Assembly: GCA_963665085.2 (NCBI GenBank)
Contig: CAXXXS010000001.1
Coordinates: forward strand, 1,364,001-1,428,000
Source of the DNA: G963665085 sp963665085
GTDB taxonomy: Bacteria; Bacteroidota; Bacteroidia; Bacteroidales; JAAAOM01
DNA length: 64,000 bases
Direction: 5' to 3'
The stretch's first letter is position 1. Each line of letters begins with the position of its first letter. This document shows positions 33,657 through 42,785 of this stretch, piece after piece. The position numbers were made by a program, and so were the translations under genes. The notes below the pieces were generated by a model. The model was not told the DNA's origin. It made no database searches and saw only the letters and a list, made by a program, of their open reading frames with translations.

Positions 33657-36600
33657 ATGAAAAAGATAATATTACTTTGTGTCTTAAGTATAACAGTTTT
33701 CAAAGCAATATATTCCCAAAACTGGGAGTATTCTGCTGTGTTAAAAAGTAATGAAATTAAGCCTGTTTATACTGCAATAGATGAGGATAAAAATTTTTTT
33801 ACATTATCTGAGTTTAAAGATACAGCTTATGTTGGTCAGGAAGCTATTATTTCTAATGGAATAAGAGATTTAGTGATTACAAAATATGATAACTCTGGGA
33901 ATCTCCTATGGTACAATCACATTCGTTCTGCGGCAAATATGACCGCTGGAGGATTGGCAATAAGTAAAAATAATTCTGTTACGATTGCTGGAAATTTTAT
34001 GAATACAATTTACTTTAGTGATATTGATTCATTAGTTTCAACAGGATCTAACGATTTATTCATTGCAACTTATAATATTAATTCTGGTGATTTAGTTGAT
34101 AATCAACATTTAGGAAAAGGAATAGGGAATAGCTTTATTAAAGATATTGAATTTGATAATGATAATAATTTAATTTTTTGCGGATTCTATCTTGATACAC
34201 TTTTTATAGATGACAATTTTGGCCTTGATACTTTGATTGGTTCCAGCACAATTGCATATAGTTTTGCTGCAAAATTAAATAGTAGTGGCAGTGTTATGTG
34301 GACTAAAAATATTCCACAGTCAACAAATTCATGTAGACTATTAGAATTGACTATCGATAATACAGGATATTATTTTGGGGGGTATGTAGCAGGTTCTGTC
34401 ACACTTGATCTTGAAAAAATAACAAGCCAAGGTAGTTTAGCAGATGTTTATTTCTATAAAACAGATTTTAATGGTAATGGAGAATGGGTTAGGAAGGTTG
34501 CCGGTTCTGATTCCGAAACTATTGCAAGTATAACAACAGATAATTATAATAATCTTTATTTTTTGGGAAGCTATAAAAGTAGCTCATTAACAATTGATTC
34601 AACAAGTACATCTCAAGCAATAATAAATGGTAATGTTGGTGGATGGGATACTTATATAGGTAAATATAATAGAAGTGGAACATTACAATGGATTATTACT
34701 AAAGGGGGGACTTTAATAGATGCTTATAACGATATTTCTATTTCGGGCGATATCATATATGCAAGTGGAACATTTACAGAAGAAATTATTTTTAATAATG
34801 ATACATTAACAACTACTTCTGATACAAATCAAGATGTGTTTTTGGCAGCCTTAAACAGTATTGGAGATCCTATATCCGGAATCAGTATAAAAGGAGAGGG
34901 AGACTTAAAAGATGCTGGTGTACTTGTTAATTCAGATGATGATGTTAATGCCTATATTGCAGGGTATTATCAATCGAGTGAAATTACAATCGGGGATAGT
35001 GTTTATACTAATCTTGTTAATGGACAAAGTCAGTTTTTTGCAAAATATACACACCCCTTTAAAGCTGCATTTACCAATGAAAATAAAATTTCTTGCTTCG
35101 GGCAATCAGATGGGATGGTAACTGTAACACCTTATTTTGGGGTTCCTCCTTATTCATATAGTTGGACTAAAGATGGGGCACCGATATCAGAAATAGATTC
35201 TATAGCGGAAGGGCTTAATGCTGGGTTATATTCTGTAAGTGTAACTGATAATAGGGATTCTGTTGCTGTAGTACAGGTAAATTTAAATAATCCGTCAAAT
35301 ATTAATATTGGCTATACAGTATCCGATGTATCTTGTTACAACGGTTCAAATGGAGAAATAGATATAACTGTTTCCGGAGGGAACAATGGTTATAAGTATA
35401 CCTGGGCTGGAGGAACCGGGCTTAATCCTACTGTAGAAGATCAAACAGGATTAACGGCAACAAATTATTCTGTAACTGTTACAGATAAAAATGGTTGTAC
35501 AGCTTCAGAAATAATAACGGTTGCTCAACCTGGGGCAATAACGTTTTTTGAAACAGTAGTTGTCTCTACAAATGCAGATGTTGATACAGGACGTATTGAT
35601 TTAGTAATTTCTGGCGGCACACCACCTTTTACAGATTTTTACTGGGAGGGGCCAAACGGATATATTTCAACAGATGATAGCATTGCCAACCTGAACGGTG
35701 GTAATTATTCAGTAACAGTAACCGATGCAAATTTATGCCTTGCCGATACAACATTTCTGGTACCTAATGACAGTTTGTTTATTGGTTATATGACATTGGT
35801 ACAGGACGTGTCTTGTGGCAATTTAACAAATGGACAGGCCGGAGTTTCTTCAAACAGGCATCCAGGTTCGTTTGAATATATATGGATTGATTTACAGGAT
35901 AGTACAAGAGTGGGGGGGAGTTTTGCCAGTATTTCGGCGTTAGATTCTTCTGATTACAGGGTTTATATTGTTGATGCTGTAAAAGAAGATACTACATCTG
36001 TAGATTTTACTATTAAAAAGCCAAATTTATTGGTGGCAAATTCAATTGCAGCAAATCCAACATGCAATGGAACGGATGATGGTTTTATAAATGCAATTAT
36101 ATCAGGAGGTACTTTGCCATATTCATACGATTGGTCAAATAGTTCGACTAATGAAGATTTGACTGATATAAAAGCTAATGGGACTTACACTTTGACAGTT
36201 ACCGATGCAAACAACTGTACAGCAGAAACTTCAGAGACTCTCGAAGATCCAGAGGTATTACAGATATCAATGGATAAAATTGATCCATTATGTAGGGATG
36301 AGCTTAATGGGGAAGCTACAGCCAATATAACCGGCGGTGTATTTCCTTATATTTATGTTTGGGATGATCCTGGAAATCAAACAGAACAAACTGCTACAGA
36401 TTTAGAAGCAGGTACCTATTTTGTTTCAGTAACAGATCAAAATGGATGTACGATTATATCTTCTGTAACATTAAATAATCCAACATTAATCTCTATCCTT
36501 GGCGTAGATTCATCTAATATTTCTTGCTATGGTTTAAATAATGGCTGGATAAAAATTATTCCAACAGGAGGCTCAGGAAGTTATACCTATGACTGGGGCC

Positions 36601-37688
36601 ATACCGGATTGGATACAGATTCAATCGGGAATCTTTCTTCTGGTAATTATACTGTTACAGTTAACGATGTAAATAATTGCGAACCCGTTGTAGAATCTGT
36701 TTCAATTAATGAGCCACCAGAGTTAATTATAGATATTGATACCACAGATGTTAGTTGCCAAGGGTTTGCCAATGGTGTTATTTCAGTAAATGTTACCGGG
36801 GGAAGCGAAGCCTATTCATACAGCTGGGGACATACAACTTCGAATATATCGCAATTAGGTGGATTAAGCGGGGGAACCTATAATTTAACAGTTTCGGATG
36901 GCTCTTGTCCCGATGAAGTATTTGCTATACCTGTTAATGAACCTGCCAAATTATTAGTTAGTGTTGATAAAGAAGATATAACCTGTTACAATGAAGGGGA
37001 TGGCTCCATAGGACTTACAATTAGTGGAGGTTCAGAAAGTTATGATATTAGCTGGTCACATACAACAGAGAAAGTAGCATCTTTAAGTAGTCTTTCTGCA
37101 GGAAAATACAATGTTACTGTAAATGATGGAAATTGTCCGGTAGTATCTGAAACCATTGAACTTACTGAACCAGGGGAATTTAGTGTAGCAGGCTATGATA
37201 CAATAAATCTTACAGCTATTGGGGCAAGAGACGGTAAAATTACAATACATGTTGCTGGGGGTGTTGAACCTTATAGGTACTTAATTTCCGGAACAACCGT
37301 ACCACAATTAGATAGCGTCTTTAATAATTTGGCAGCAGGTGAATACACAGTTATTGTGAATGACGCAAATAACTGTGGCCCCATAGAGTCAGATACCATT
37401 GAATTGAAGGAGCCAACGTCAGGTGTTAAAAATTACTGGGACGAATCAAATATCTCATATTATCCAAATCCAGCCGATGATAAAGTTACAATCGAAATTA
37501 ACAATTTAAAGAAAAACAGTGTTGATTTAAAAGTTGTAACCTCAATGGGAAGTCTATTAATAAATGAAAAAATAGAAATCCCGAATAATAAAAACGCAAT
37601 AGAATTAAAAATAGGACACCTGTCCCAGGGAGTTTATTTTATTCTTATAGATAACATAAGAGTGAAGACGCCTTTGATTGTTAAGTGA
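33657..37688 (+). CDS. Giant secreted SprB-repeat protein with T9SS C-terminal domain
   Basis: A 1343-residue secreted protein. A signal peptide (ending KAIYSQ) leads into about 450 residues of propeller-like repeats (WYNHIRSA, WTKNIPQS, WVRKVAG and similar). About ten SprB repeats of 70-80 residues follow, each with a pattern like C-x4-G-x-I-x-V-x-GG-x-Y-x-Y-x-W, then a type A T9SS tail (YYPNPADDKVTIE and LSQGVYFI). SprB repeats occur in gliding adhesins and other large surface proteins. The start is 12 bases after the lasso precursor stop (or six from an ATG at 33651), so the two probably share a transcript. A strong terminator follows. Confidence 0.88.
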   Translation: MKKIILLCVLSITVFKAIYSQNWEYSAVLKSNEIKPVYTAIDEDKNFFTLSEFKDTAYVGQEAIISNGIRDLVITKYDNSGNLLWYNHIRSAANMTAGGLAISKNNSVTIAGNFMNTIYFSDIDSLVSTGSNDLFIATYNINSGDLVDNQHLGKGIGNSFIKDIEFDNDNNLIFCGFYLDTLFIDDNFGLDTLIGSSTIAYSFAAKLNSSGSVMWTKNIPQSTNSCRLLELTIDNTGYYFGGYVAGSVTLDLEKITSQGSLADVYFYKTDFNGNGEWVRKVAGSDSETIASITTDNYNNLYFLGSYKSSSLTIDSTSTSQAIINGNVGGWDTYIGKYNRSGTLQWIITKGGTLIDAYNDISISGDIIYASGTFTEEIIFNNDTLTTTSDTNQDVFLAALNSIGDPISGISIKGEGDLKDAGVLVNSDDDVNAYIAGYYQSSEITIGDSVYTNLVNGQSQFFAKYTHPFKAAFTNENKISCFGQSDGMVTVTPYFGVPPYSYSWTKDGAPISEIDSIAEGLNAGLYSVSVTDNRDSVAVVQVNLNNPSNINIGYTVSDVSCYNGSNGEIDITVSGGNNGYKYTWAGGTGLNPTVEDQTGLTATNYSVTVTDKNGCTASEIITVAQPGAITFFETVVVSTNADVDTGRIDLVISGGTPPFTDFYWEGPNGYISTDDSIANLNGGNYSVTVTDANLCLADTTFLVPNDSLFIGYMTLVQDVSCGNLTNGQAGVSSNRHPGSFEYIWIDLQDSTRVGGSFASISALDSSDYRVYIVDAVKEDTTSVDFTIKKPNLLVANSIAANPTCNGTDDGFINAIISGGTLPYSYDWSNSSTNEDLTDIKANGTYTLTVTDANNCTAETSETLEDPEVLQISMDKIDPLCRDELNGEATANITGGVFPYIYVWDDPGNQTEQTATDLEAGTYFVSVTDQNGCTIISSVTLNNPTLISILGVDSSNISCYGLNNGWIKIIPTGGSGSYTYDWGHTGLDTDSIGNLSSGNYTVTVNDVNNCEPVVESVSINEPPELIIDIDTTDVSCQGFANGVISVNVTGGSEAYSYSWGHTTSNISQLGGLSGGTYNLTVSDGSCPDEVFAIPVNEPAKLLVSVDKEDITCYNEGDGSIGLTISGGSESYDISWSHTTEKVASLSSLSAGKYNVTVNDGNCPVVSETIELTEPGEFSVAGYDTINLTAIGARDGKITIHVAGGVEPYRYLISGTTVPQLDSVFNNLAAGEYTVIVNDANNCGPIESDTIELKEPTSGVKNYWDESNISYYPNPADDKVTIEINNLKKNSVDLKVVTSMGSLLINEKIEIPNNKNAIELKIGHLSQGVYFILIDNIRVKTPLIVK

Positions 37689-37709
37689 CATTATCAATAA
37701 TATTTTAAT

Positions 37710-37752
37710 AAATGGAGGATAGTATTGGTTTACTATCTTCCATTTTTAGTTT
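37710..37752 (+). terminator. Terminator of the lasso/SprB transcript
   Basis: A 15-bp stem, 37710-37724 with 37731-37745 (one G-T wobble), a TTGGTT loop, then a T-rich tail. It is the first strong terminator after the kinase-to-SprB gene string. Confidence 0.8.
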
Positions 37753-37789
37753 TTAATAGTATTTAATCTTATCAAAAAAGGGAATTTGC

Positions 37790-37797
37790 TATTTTTG
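37790..37797 (+). promoter_or_regulatory. -7 promoter element TATTTTTG for ribF
   Basis: Exact TAnnTTTG match, 20 bases upstream of the TTG start of ribF. Confidence 0.5.
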
Positions 37798-37817
37798 CAA
37801 CCGCTAAAAAAGATAGG

Positions 37818-38750
37818 TTGAAGGTATATAGAGATTTAAATAATTTTGAAGTCAAGAATCCGGTTGTTACAATTGGTAATTTTGATGGAATTCATCTAGG
37901 ACATAAAAGCATTATTTCCAGGGCTAAATATCTTGCCAAAGAAATAGAAGGGGAAACTGTGATACTTACTCTATGGCCACACCCCAGAATTGTTTTAAAT
38001 AAAGCGTCATCAGACCTCAAATTTCTGACATTGATTGATGAAAAAATCGAAATTCTCGAAAGAACAGGTGTTGACCACCTGGTAATACTTCCATTTACAA
38101 AAGAATTTTCAAATGTATCGTATCATAAATTTGTTGTTGATTACATACTTGAAAAAATTCAGACTAAAAAAATTATTGTTGGATATAATCATCATTTTGG
38201 TAAAAACAGAGAAGGAAACTTTGAAAGTCTTAAAAAACTAGCAACTGAATATAATTTCTATGCAGAGCAAAAAAATCCGGAGATTGTTGATGGATTAAGT
38301 GTCAGTTCTTCTGAAATCAGAAATGCATTATTAAAAGGAAAGGTTCAATTAGCAAATAAATTCCTGGGGTATAATTATTTTATCAATGGTGGTGTTGTTG
38401 AAGGCAAAAAACTTGGTAGGAGCATTGGATTTCCAACTGCTAATATTGATGTTAGGGATAATTTAAAACTAATTCCCCGGGAGGGTGTTTATGTTACAAA
38501 AGTACATGTAAATTCAAATGTTTATGGAGGAATGATGAATATTGGTATAAAACCCACTGTAGATCATTCTGGAAGGCAATCTTTAGAAGTCAATTTGTTT
38601 GATTTTAATGATGATATCTACGGACAAAACGTTAAAATAGAATTTATAAAAAGAATCCGTGACGAAAAAAAATTTAGTGGATTACAAGAACTAAAAGAGC
38701 AACTATCAATGGATAAAAAAGTTGCAGCAGATATATTAAATAGCTTATGA
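37818..38750 (+). CDS. ribF: Bifunctional riboflavin kinase / FAD synthetase
   Basis: A 310-residue RibF that makes FMN and FAD. The N-terminal nucleotidyltransferase domain has VVTIGNFDGIHLGHKS and VVDGLSVSSSEIRNAL; the C-terminal kinase domain has GRSIGFPTANI, EGVYVTKV and NIGIKPTV. The start is TTG, giving MKVYRDLNNF, which is the normal RibF beginning and follows the -7 element at the right distance. It is a single gene after the lasso terminator. Confidence 0.95.
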   Translation: MKVYRDLNNFEVKNPVVTIGNFDGIHLGHKSIISRAKYLAKEIEGETVILTLWPHPRIVLNKASSDLKFLTLIDEKIEILERTGVDHLVILPFTKEFSNVSYHKFVVDYILEKIQTKKIIVGYNHHFGKNREGNFESLKKLATEYNFYAEQKNPEIVDGLSVSSSEIRNALLKGKVQLANKFLGYNYFINGGVVEGKKLGRSIGFPTANIDVRDNLKLIPREGVYVTKVHVNSNVYGGMMNIGIKPTVDHSGRQSLEVNLFDFNDDIYGQNVKIEFIKRIRDEKKFSGLQELKEQLSMDKKVAADILNSL

Positions 38751-38820
38751 ATTGTTATAGATTAAAATAGTATTCGTAACTTGAATGTTAAATCTGATAA
38801 ATTAAATAATTATTGAAATA

Positions 38821-40236
38821 ATGGGAACATTAACCGAACAGTTACCTTATAAGGTGAAAGATTTAGGCCTTGCAGATTTCGGACGTAAAGAAATTGAAAT
38901 TGCAGAAAAAGAAATGCCTGGATTAATGGCAGTTAGAAAAAAATATTCTGCGGAAAAACCGTTAAAGGGCGCTAAAATCACAGGATCATTGCATATGACA
39001 ATCCAAACAGCTGTTCTTATTGAAACATTGGTTGAACTTGGAGCTGATGTTCGTTGGGCAAGTTGTAATATATTTTCAACTCAGGATCATGCTGCTGCAG
39101 CCATTGCAAAAGCAGGGATACCTGTATATGCCTGGAAAGGTGAAACATTAGCTGAATATTGGTGGTGCACAGAACAAGCTTTAATTTTTCCTGATGGTTC
39201 TGGACCTGATATGATTGTTGACGATGGTGGAGATGCAACGATGATGGTCCTGGTAGGGGCTAAAGCAGAAAAAGATCCGTCATTATTAGATAAAGCTGTT
39301 GAAGCAGAAGATGAAATTCAACTGTTCAAAAAATTAAAAGAATCACTCTCTGTCGCTCCAAATCGATGGACTAAAATCTCTTCGAAAATTAAAGGAGTTT
39401 CTGAAGAAACTACTACGGGGGTTCATCGTTTATACCAATTAATGGAAAAAGGTGAGTTGCCTTTCCCAGCAATTAATGTTAACGATTCAGTAACAAAATC
39501 AAAATTTGACAATCTTTATGGATGCCGGGAGTCTTTGGCTGATGGTATAAAACGGGCTACTGATGTTATGATTGCTGGAAAAGTGGTAGTTGTTTTAGGT
39601 TATGGTGATGTAGGAAAAGGTTGTGCCGCTTCAATGCGTTCTTATGGAGCAAGAGTAATTATTACTGAGATAGACCCAATTTGTGCCCTTCAGGCAGCAA
39701 TGGAAGGTTTTGAGGTAAAAACCATGGAACAAGCTGTAGAAGAAGGAAACATTTTTGTAACTACAACTGGTAACAAAGATGTTGTAACAATCAGCCATAT
39801 GGAAAAAATGAAGGATCAGGCTATCGTATGTAATATTGGTCACTTTGATAATGAAATTCAGGTTTCAAAACTTGAGGCTTTCCCTGGAATTAAGAAAATT
39901 AACATCAAACCTCAGGTTGATGAGTATGTGTTCCCAAGTGGAAATTCAATTATCCTTCTTGCTGAAGGTCGTCTTGTAAATCTTGGTTGCGCTACTGGCC
40001 ACCCATCATTTGTTATGAGTAACTCATTTACAAATCAAACGTTGGCCCAACTTGATCTTTGGCAAAAAGATTATAAGGTAGGTGTATTTACATTGTCAAA
40101 ATTTCTTGATGAAGAAGTAGCACGGTTACACTTAGAGCAGTTGGGAGTGCATCTTACAAAACTTACAGATGAACAAGCGGCATACCTGGGTATCCCCAAA
40201 AATGGCCCGTTTAAACCGGAACATTACAGGTATTAG
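38821..40236 (+). CDS. ahcY: Adenosylhomocysteinase
   Basis: A 471-residue S-adenosylhomocysteine hydrolase, which splits SAH to adenosine and homocysteine in the methyl cycle. The N-terminus has SLHMTIQTAVLIETL and CNIFSTQDHAAAA; the NAD-binding site is VVVLGYGDVGKGCAAS; the C-terminus ends with PFKPEHYRY, the family tail. Length is normal. It is transcribed alone and ends at a long composite inverted repeat. Confidence 0.97.
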   Translation: MGTLTEQLPYKVKDLGLADFGRKEIEIAEKEMPGLMAVRKKYSAEKPLKGAKITGSLHMTIQTAVLIETLVELGADVRWASCNIFSTQDHAAAAIAKAGIPVYAWKGETLAEYWWCTEQALIFPDGSGPDMIVDDGGDATMMVLVGAKAEKDPSLLDKAVEAEDEIQLFKKLKESLSVAPNRWTKISSKIKGVSEETTTGVHRLYQLMEKGELPFPAINVNDSVTKSKFDNLYGCRESLADGIKRATDVMIAGKVVVVLGYGDVGKGCAASMRSYGARVIITEIDPICALQAAMEGFEVKTMEQAVEEGNIFVTTTGNKDVVTISHMEKMKDQAIVCNIGHFDNEIQVSKLEAFPGIKKINIKPQVDEYVFPSGNSIILLAEGRLVNLGCATGHPSFVMSNSFTNQTLAQLDLWQKDYKVGVFTLSKFLDEEVARLHLEQLGVHLTKLTDEQAAYLGIPKNGPFKPEHYRY

Positions 40237-40260
40237 AGAAACTATTTAAGATAGAAATGG

Positions 40261-40404
40261 AAAAGAGGCTGTCCAAAAAGTCATTTAATTGTAAACTCTG
40301 TCAGGTTCTTTGAACTCTGACAGGTTAAAAATCAATTAATTGTTAAAACCTGACAGAGTCGTTAGACCTGACAGAGTTACCTTTTGGGCAGCCTCTTTTT
40401 ATAT
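40261..40404 (+). repeat. Composite inverted repeat acting as ahcY terminator
   Basis: The outer arms AAAAGAGGCTGTCCAAAAAG (40261-40280) and CTTTTGGGCAGCCTCTTTT (40381-40399) pair over about 19 bp and are followed by a T-run. Inside are two direct copies of ACTCTG(T/A)CAGGT on the left and two inverse copies (ACCTGACAGAGT) on the right, around a CAATTAATTG centre. The whole looks like a small palindromic mobile element serving as a terminator. Confidence 0.65.
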
Positions 40405-40406
40405 TA

Positions 40407-40925
40407 TTAATTTGAAATTTTTAAAATCCCATTTGAAATCGTAGTCTTGTATTGTTTTAAAGCTAAAGCTGCCTGACTGTCACTTGTTGGATAACCTGTT
40501 GCTTCTCCTGCATACGAAACTATAAATCTCGATTCGCAGCATGGACAAGTAGGCAGAATTCCAGAATCATCAAATTCAAGACCACAATAATTGGTTGCAG
40601 GTTTAAAAGTACAAGTCCTGTCGTAAGCTAAAAAAGCCTCTTGATCGTATCTGTACAGGATTATCCCATTGCCATATACCTTGGAGGTAAGATAGATATC
40701 ACTTCGGCTATCATCGTTAAAGCGAATATAGCCATAGTTGCTGTCATCAGGTAAAATCATAACAGTTTCTCCAATGCCCATAAATGTAAGATTTGAGTAT
40801 ATATTGATTTTTACATTTACAGAAACATAGGGAACTTGTTCATAATTATTTTTATCGCAGGAGAGAAACCCGGTAAACAGAAAGGTAAAAAGTAAAAAAA
40901 ACTTTATTTTTGATATTGTATTCAT
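40407..40925 (-). CDS. Rieske-fold-like lipoprotein with replaced His ligands
   Basis: A 172-residue lipoprotein (lipobox GFLSC, Cys23). The C-terminal half aligns by eye with the Rieske [2Fe-2S] fold: AYDRTCTF where C-x-H is expected, and TCPCCESRF where CPCHGSRF is expected, followed by the usual tail (YPTSDSQAALALKQY). Both His ligands are changed (Phe107, Cys130), so a normal Rieske cluster is unlikely; an all-Cys metal site or a structural remnant is possible. It is divergent from the next gene with only 12 bases between. Confidence 0.65.
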   Translation of the reverse strand: MNTISKIKFFLLFTFLFTGFLSCDKNNYEQVPYVSVNVKINIYSNLTFMGIGETVMILPDDSNYGYIRFNDDSRSDIYLTSKVYGNGIILYRYDQEAFLAYDRTCTFKPATNYCGLEFDDSGILPTCPCCESRFIVSYAGEATGYPTSDSQAALALKQYKTTISNGILKISN

Positions 40926-40937
40926 TAATATTAATAT

Positions 40938-41252
40938 TTGTCAATAGTGATAAAAAGAACGAAATTAGATTATAAAAAAGTATTTGCATTTATTTTCATC
41001 ATATTTATTTCTTTAAGCGGATATTCTCAATCAAGAGAAACTGTAAGGAAACAAAAGAAATCGGAGCAAGCAACAATTGATCAAAAAAGAGATTACCAAA
41101 AAGCACGAAAAAAAACAATAAAACACAGGCAAAGCATACAAACAAAAGATGTTCAAAAAAGGATGAAAGCAAGCAAAAAAGAAGCTGATAAGTATAATAA
41201 AAGCTTTGCCCACAAAAAAGGAATTTTAAACAGAAAGAAAAAACGAAAATAA
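40938..41252 (+). CDS. Small basic protein with signal peptide
   Basis: A 104-residue protein with a hydrophobic signal segment (FAFIFIIFISLSGYSQ), then a very Lys/Arg-rich, probably helical tail ending KRKKRK-like. No family is recognised. The start is uncertain: TTG at 40938 or an in-frame GTG at 40947, as no ATG is available. It is followed after one base by a membrane-anchored protein, so the two form an operon. An exported highly basic tail could bind nucleic acid or acidic polysaccharide, which is only a guess. Confidence 0.55.
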   Translation: MSIVIKRTKLDYKKVFAFIFIIFISLSGYSQSRETVRKQKKSEQATIDQKRDYQKARKKTIKHRQSIQTKDVQKRMKASKKEADKYNKSFAHKKGILNRKKKRK

Positions 41253-41253
41253 A

Positions 41254-41784
41254 ATGGGAGACGATATTGGAAATATTATCTATGTAGTAGTTATTCTACT
41301 TTCTTTGATTTTCAGTGCTTTCAAAAAAAAGAAAAAACCTGTTGCGCCGCCTGTTCCTCAACAGGAAAAGAAACGTCCTTCGTTCGATCCTTTAAAGGAA
41401 CTGGAGACGTTTTTAGAAATGTATGATGACAAAGAACAAAAACCAATTCAACAGGAAGTAGAGATTCCAGAGGTTCTTATAAAAGAAGATTATGTTGCTC
41501 CTACAGTAAAAGAAGAGCAAAATACGTATATGGAATATTTGGAAGATGAACGTTTTCAGGAAGCTGTACCCCAGACCTTTTCTGAAGATAAACTTTACTC
41601 AGATGACATAAAAGATATTGCGCCACCAGAAGGTTCAGATAACATCGAATTTTCAACAGAAAGAACATTTGATGAACAAATACAATATGAAAAAGATTTA
41701 AAAAGACGTTGTAAAGTTTTGAAAAACTTCAATGTAAAAGATGCGGTTATATATTCGGTTATTATAAACCGCCCGTATCAATAA
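41254..41784 (+). CDS. Membrane-anchored acidic hypothetical protein
   Basis: A 176-residue protein with a single N-terminal membrane helix (about 6-22, IIYVVVILLSLIFSAF), a KKKKK stop-transfer patch and a long acidic, low-complexity cytoplasmic tail. A short hydrophobic helix closes it (DAVIYSVIINRPY). Similar proteins occur next to greA in many Bacteroidota, but no function is known. Its start is one base after the stop of the small basic protein. Confidence 0.65.
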   Translation: MGDDIGNIIYVVVILLSLIFSAFKKKKKPVAPPVPQQEKKRPSFDPLKELETFLEMYDDKEQKPIQQEVEIPEVLIKEDYVAPTVKEEQNTYMEYLEDERFQEAVPQTFSEDKLYSDDIKDIAPPEGSDNIEFSTERTFDEQIQYEKDLKRRCKVLKNFNVKDAVIYSVIINRPYQ

Positions 41785-41826
41785 AACTTTATTCATAAAA
41801 ACTTTTAGAATCGCAGAAAAATTATT

Positions 41827-41834
41827 TAACTTTG
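41827..41834 (+). promoter_or_regulatory. -7 promoter element TAACTTTG for greA
   Basis: Exact TAnnTTTG. It places transcription start near 41841, directly before the leader hairpin. Confidence 0.55.
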
Positions 41835-41848
41835 TATCGCTTAAAGAG

Positions 41849-41879
41849 TTCCGAAACCTCGGGATTCTTTTTCTTTTTT
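41849..41879 (+). terminator. Attenuator-like hairpin in the greA leader
   Basis: TTCCGA pairs with TCGGGA around an AACC loop (41849-41864), followed by a T-rich stretch to 41879. It lies between the greA promoter and its ribosome binding site (GGAGG at 41897-41901), as a promoter-proximal terminator would. Confidence 0.45.
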
Positions 41880-41909
41880 AGGGTACTTAAAAAATTGGAG
41901 GAAATTACA

Positions 41910-42383
41910 ATGAGTAAACTCTCGTATGTAACAGAAGAAGGTTTACGAAAACTTAAAGATGAATTAGAGCATTTAACAAGCGTTGAAAGACCATCAATTT
42001 CAAGGCAAATTGCTGAAGCAAGAGATAAAGGTGATCTTTCTGAAAATGCTGAATATGATGCTGCAAAAGAAGCACAAGGCCTTCTTGAAATGAAAATTGC
42101 AAAATTGCAGGAGCAAGTTGCAAGCGCGCGAATTATTGATGAATCAAAAATCGACACAAATTCGGTCCAGATTCTTAATAAAGTAAAAATTAAGAATAAG
42201 AAAAATAATACGATCATGGAGTACATGCTTGTATCTCCTTCTGAAGCTGATTTAAAAGCAGGAAAACTATCGGTTGACACTCCCATTGCAAAAGGATTAC
42301 TTGGCAAAAAAGTTGGTGATTCTGTTGAGGTTCAGGTGCCATCGGGCATTATTCCTTTTGAAGTTGTAGAAATATCAAGATAA
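41910..42383 (+). CDS. greA: Transcription elongation factor GreA
   Basis: A 157-residue Gre factor that rescues backtracked RNA polymerase. The N-terminal coiled coil carries the tip signature ARDKGDLSENAEYDAAKEAQ and the C-terminal FKBP-like domain has SPIAKGLLGKKVGD-type sequence (here TPIAKGLLGKKVGD) and IPFEVVEI. The ATG at 41910 follows a clear GGAGG ribosome binding site and gives the standard N-terminus MSKLSYVTEEG. The HIT gene follows six bases after the stop, so they are cotranscribed. Confidence 0.96.
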   Translation: MSKLSYVTEEGLRKLKDELEHLTSVERPSISRQIAEARDKGDLSENAEYDAAKEAQGLLEMKIAKLQEQVASARIIDESKIDTNSVQILNKVKIKNKKNNTIMEYMLVSPSEADLKAGKLSVDTPIAKGLLGKKVGDSVEVQVPSGIIPFEVVEISR

Positions 42384-42389
42384 AAACCT

Positions 42390-42782
42390 ATGGCATCAAT
42401 ATTTACAAAAATAGTTAATGGCGAAATACCTTCCTTTAAAATAGCGGAGGATGAAAATTATTATGCTTTTTTAGATATTAATCCTTTAGTAAAGGGACAT
42501 ACACTATGTATTCCTAAAAAGGAAATCAATTATATTTTTGATATTGATGATGATTTATTGGCAGGGCTTCATGTATTTGCAAAAAAAGTAGCCCTTGCCA
42601 TTGATAAAGCGATGGATTGCAAGCGAGTAGGCATGGCAGTACTTGGTTTAGAAGTTCCACATGCCCACATTCATTTAATACCAATAAATAAGTTGGGGGA
42701 TATTAATTTTGATAATCCAAAACTGACATTGGAAAAAGAAGAACAAGAGAAAATTGCTGCTTCAATTCGTAAAAATCTTTAA
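42390..42782 (+). CDS. HIT-family (HINT-like) nucleotide hydrolase
   Basis: A 130-residue histidine triad protein. The active-site motif is HAHIHLIP; the N-terminus has IFTKIVNGEIPSFKI and FLDINPLVKGHTLCIPK, as in PKCI/HINT proteins that hydrolyse purine phosphoramidates. It is the second gene of a greA-HIT operon and ends four bases from the stop of the convergent SpmAB-like gene. Confidence 0.93.
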   Translation: MASIFTKIVNGEIPSFKIAEDENYYAFLDINPLVKGHTLCIPKKEINYIFDIDDDLLAGLHVFAKKVALAIDKAMDCKRVGMAVLGLEVPHAHIHLIPINKLGDINFDNPKLTLEKEEQEKIAASIRKNL

Positions 42783-42785
42783 ATT

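Noticed and set aside
28047..37688. Lasso ABC exporter (D) or isopeptidase
   Set aside because: No ABC half-transporter or prolyl-oligopeptidase-like gene is in or next to the locus; the FetA ATPase at 54806 belongs to FetAB.
41822..42307. A 161-codon minus-strand frame
   Set aside because: Antisense of greA, which is unmistakable.
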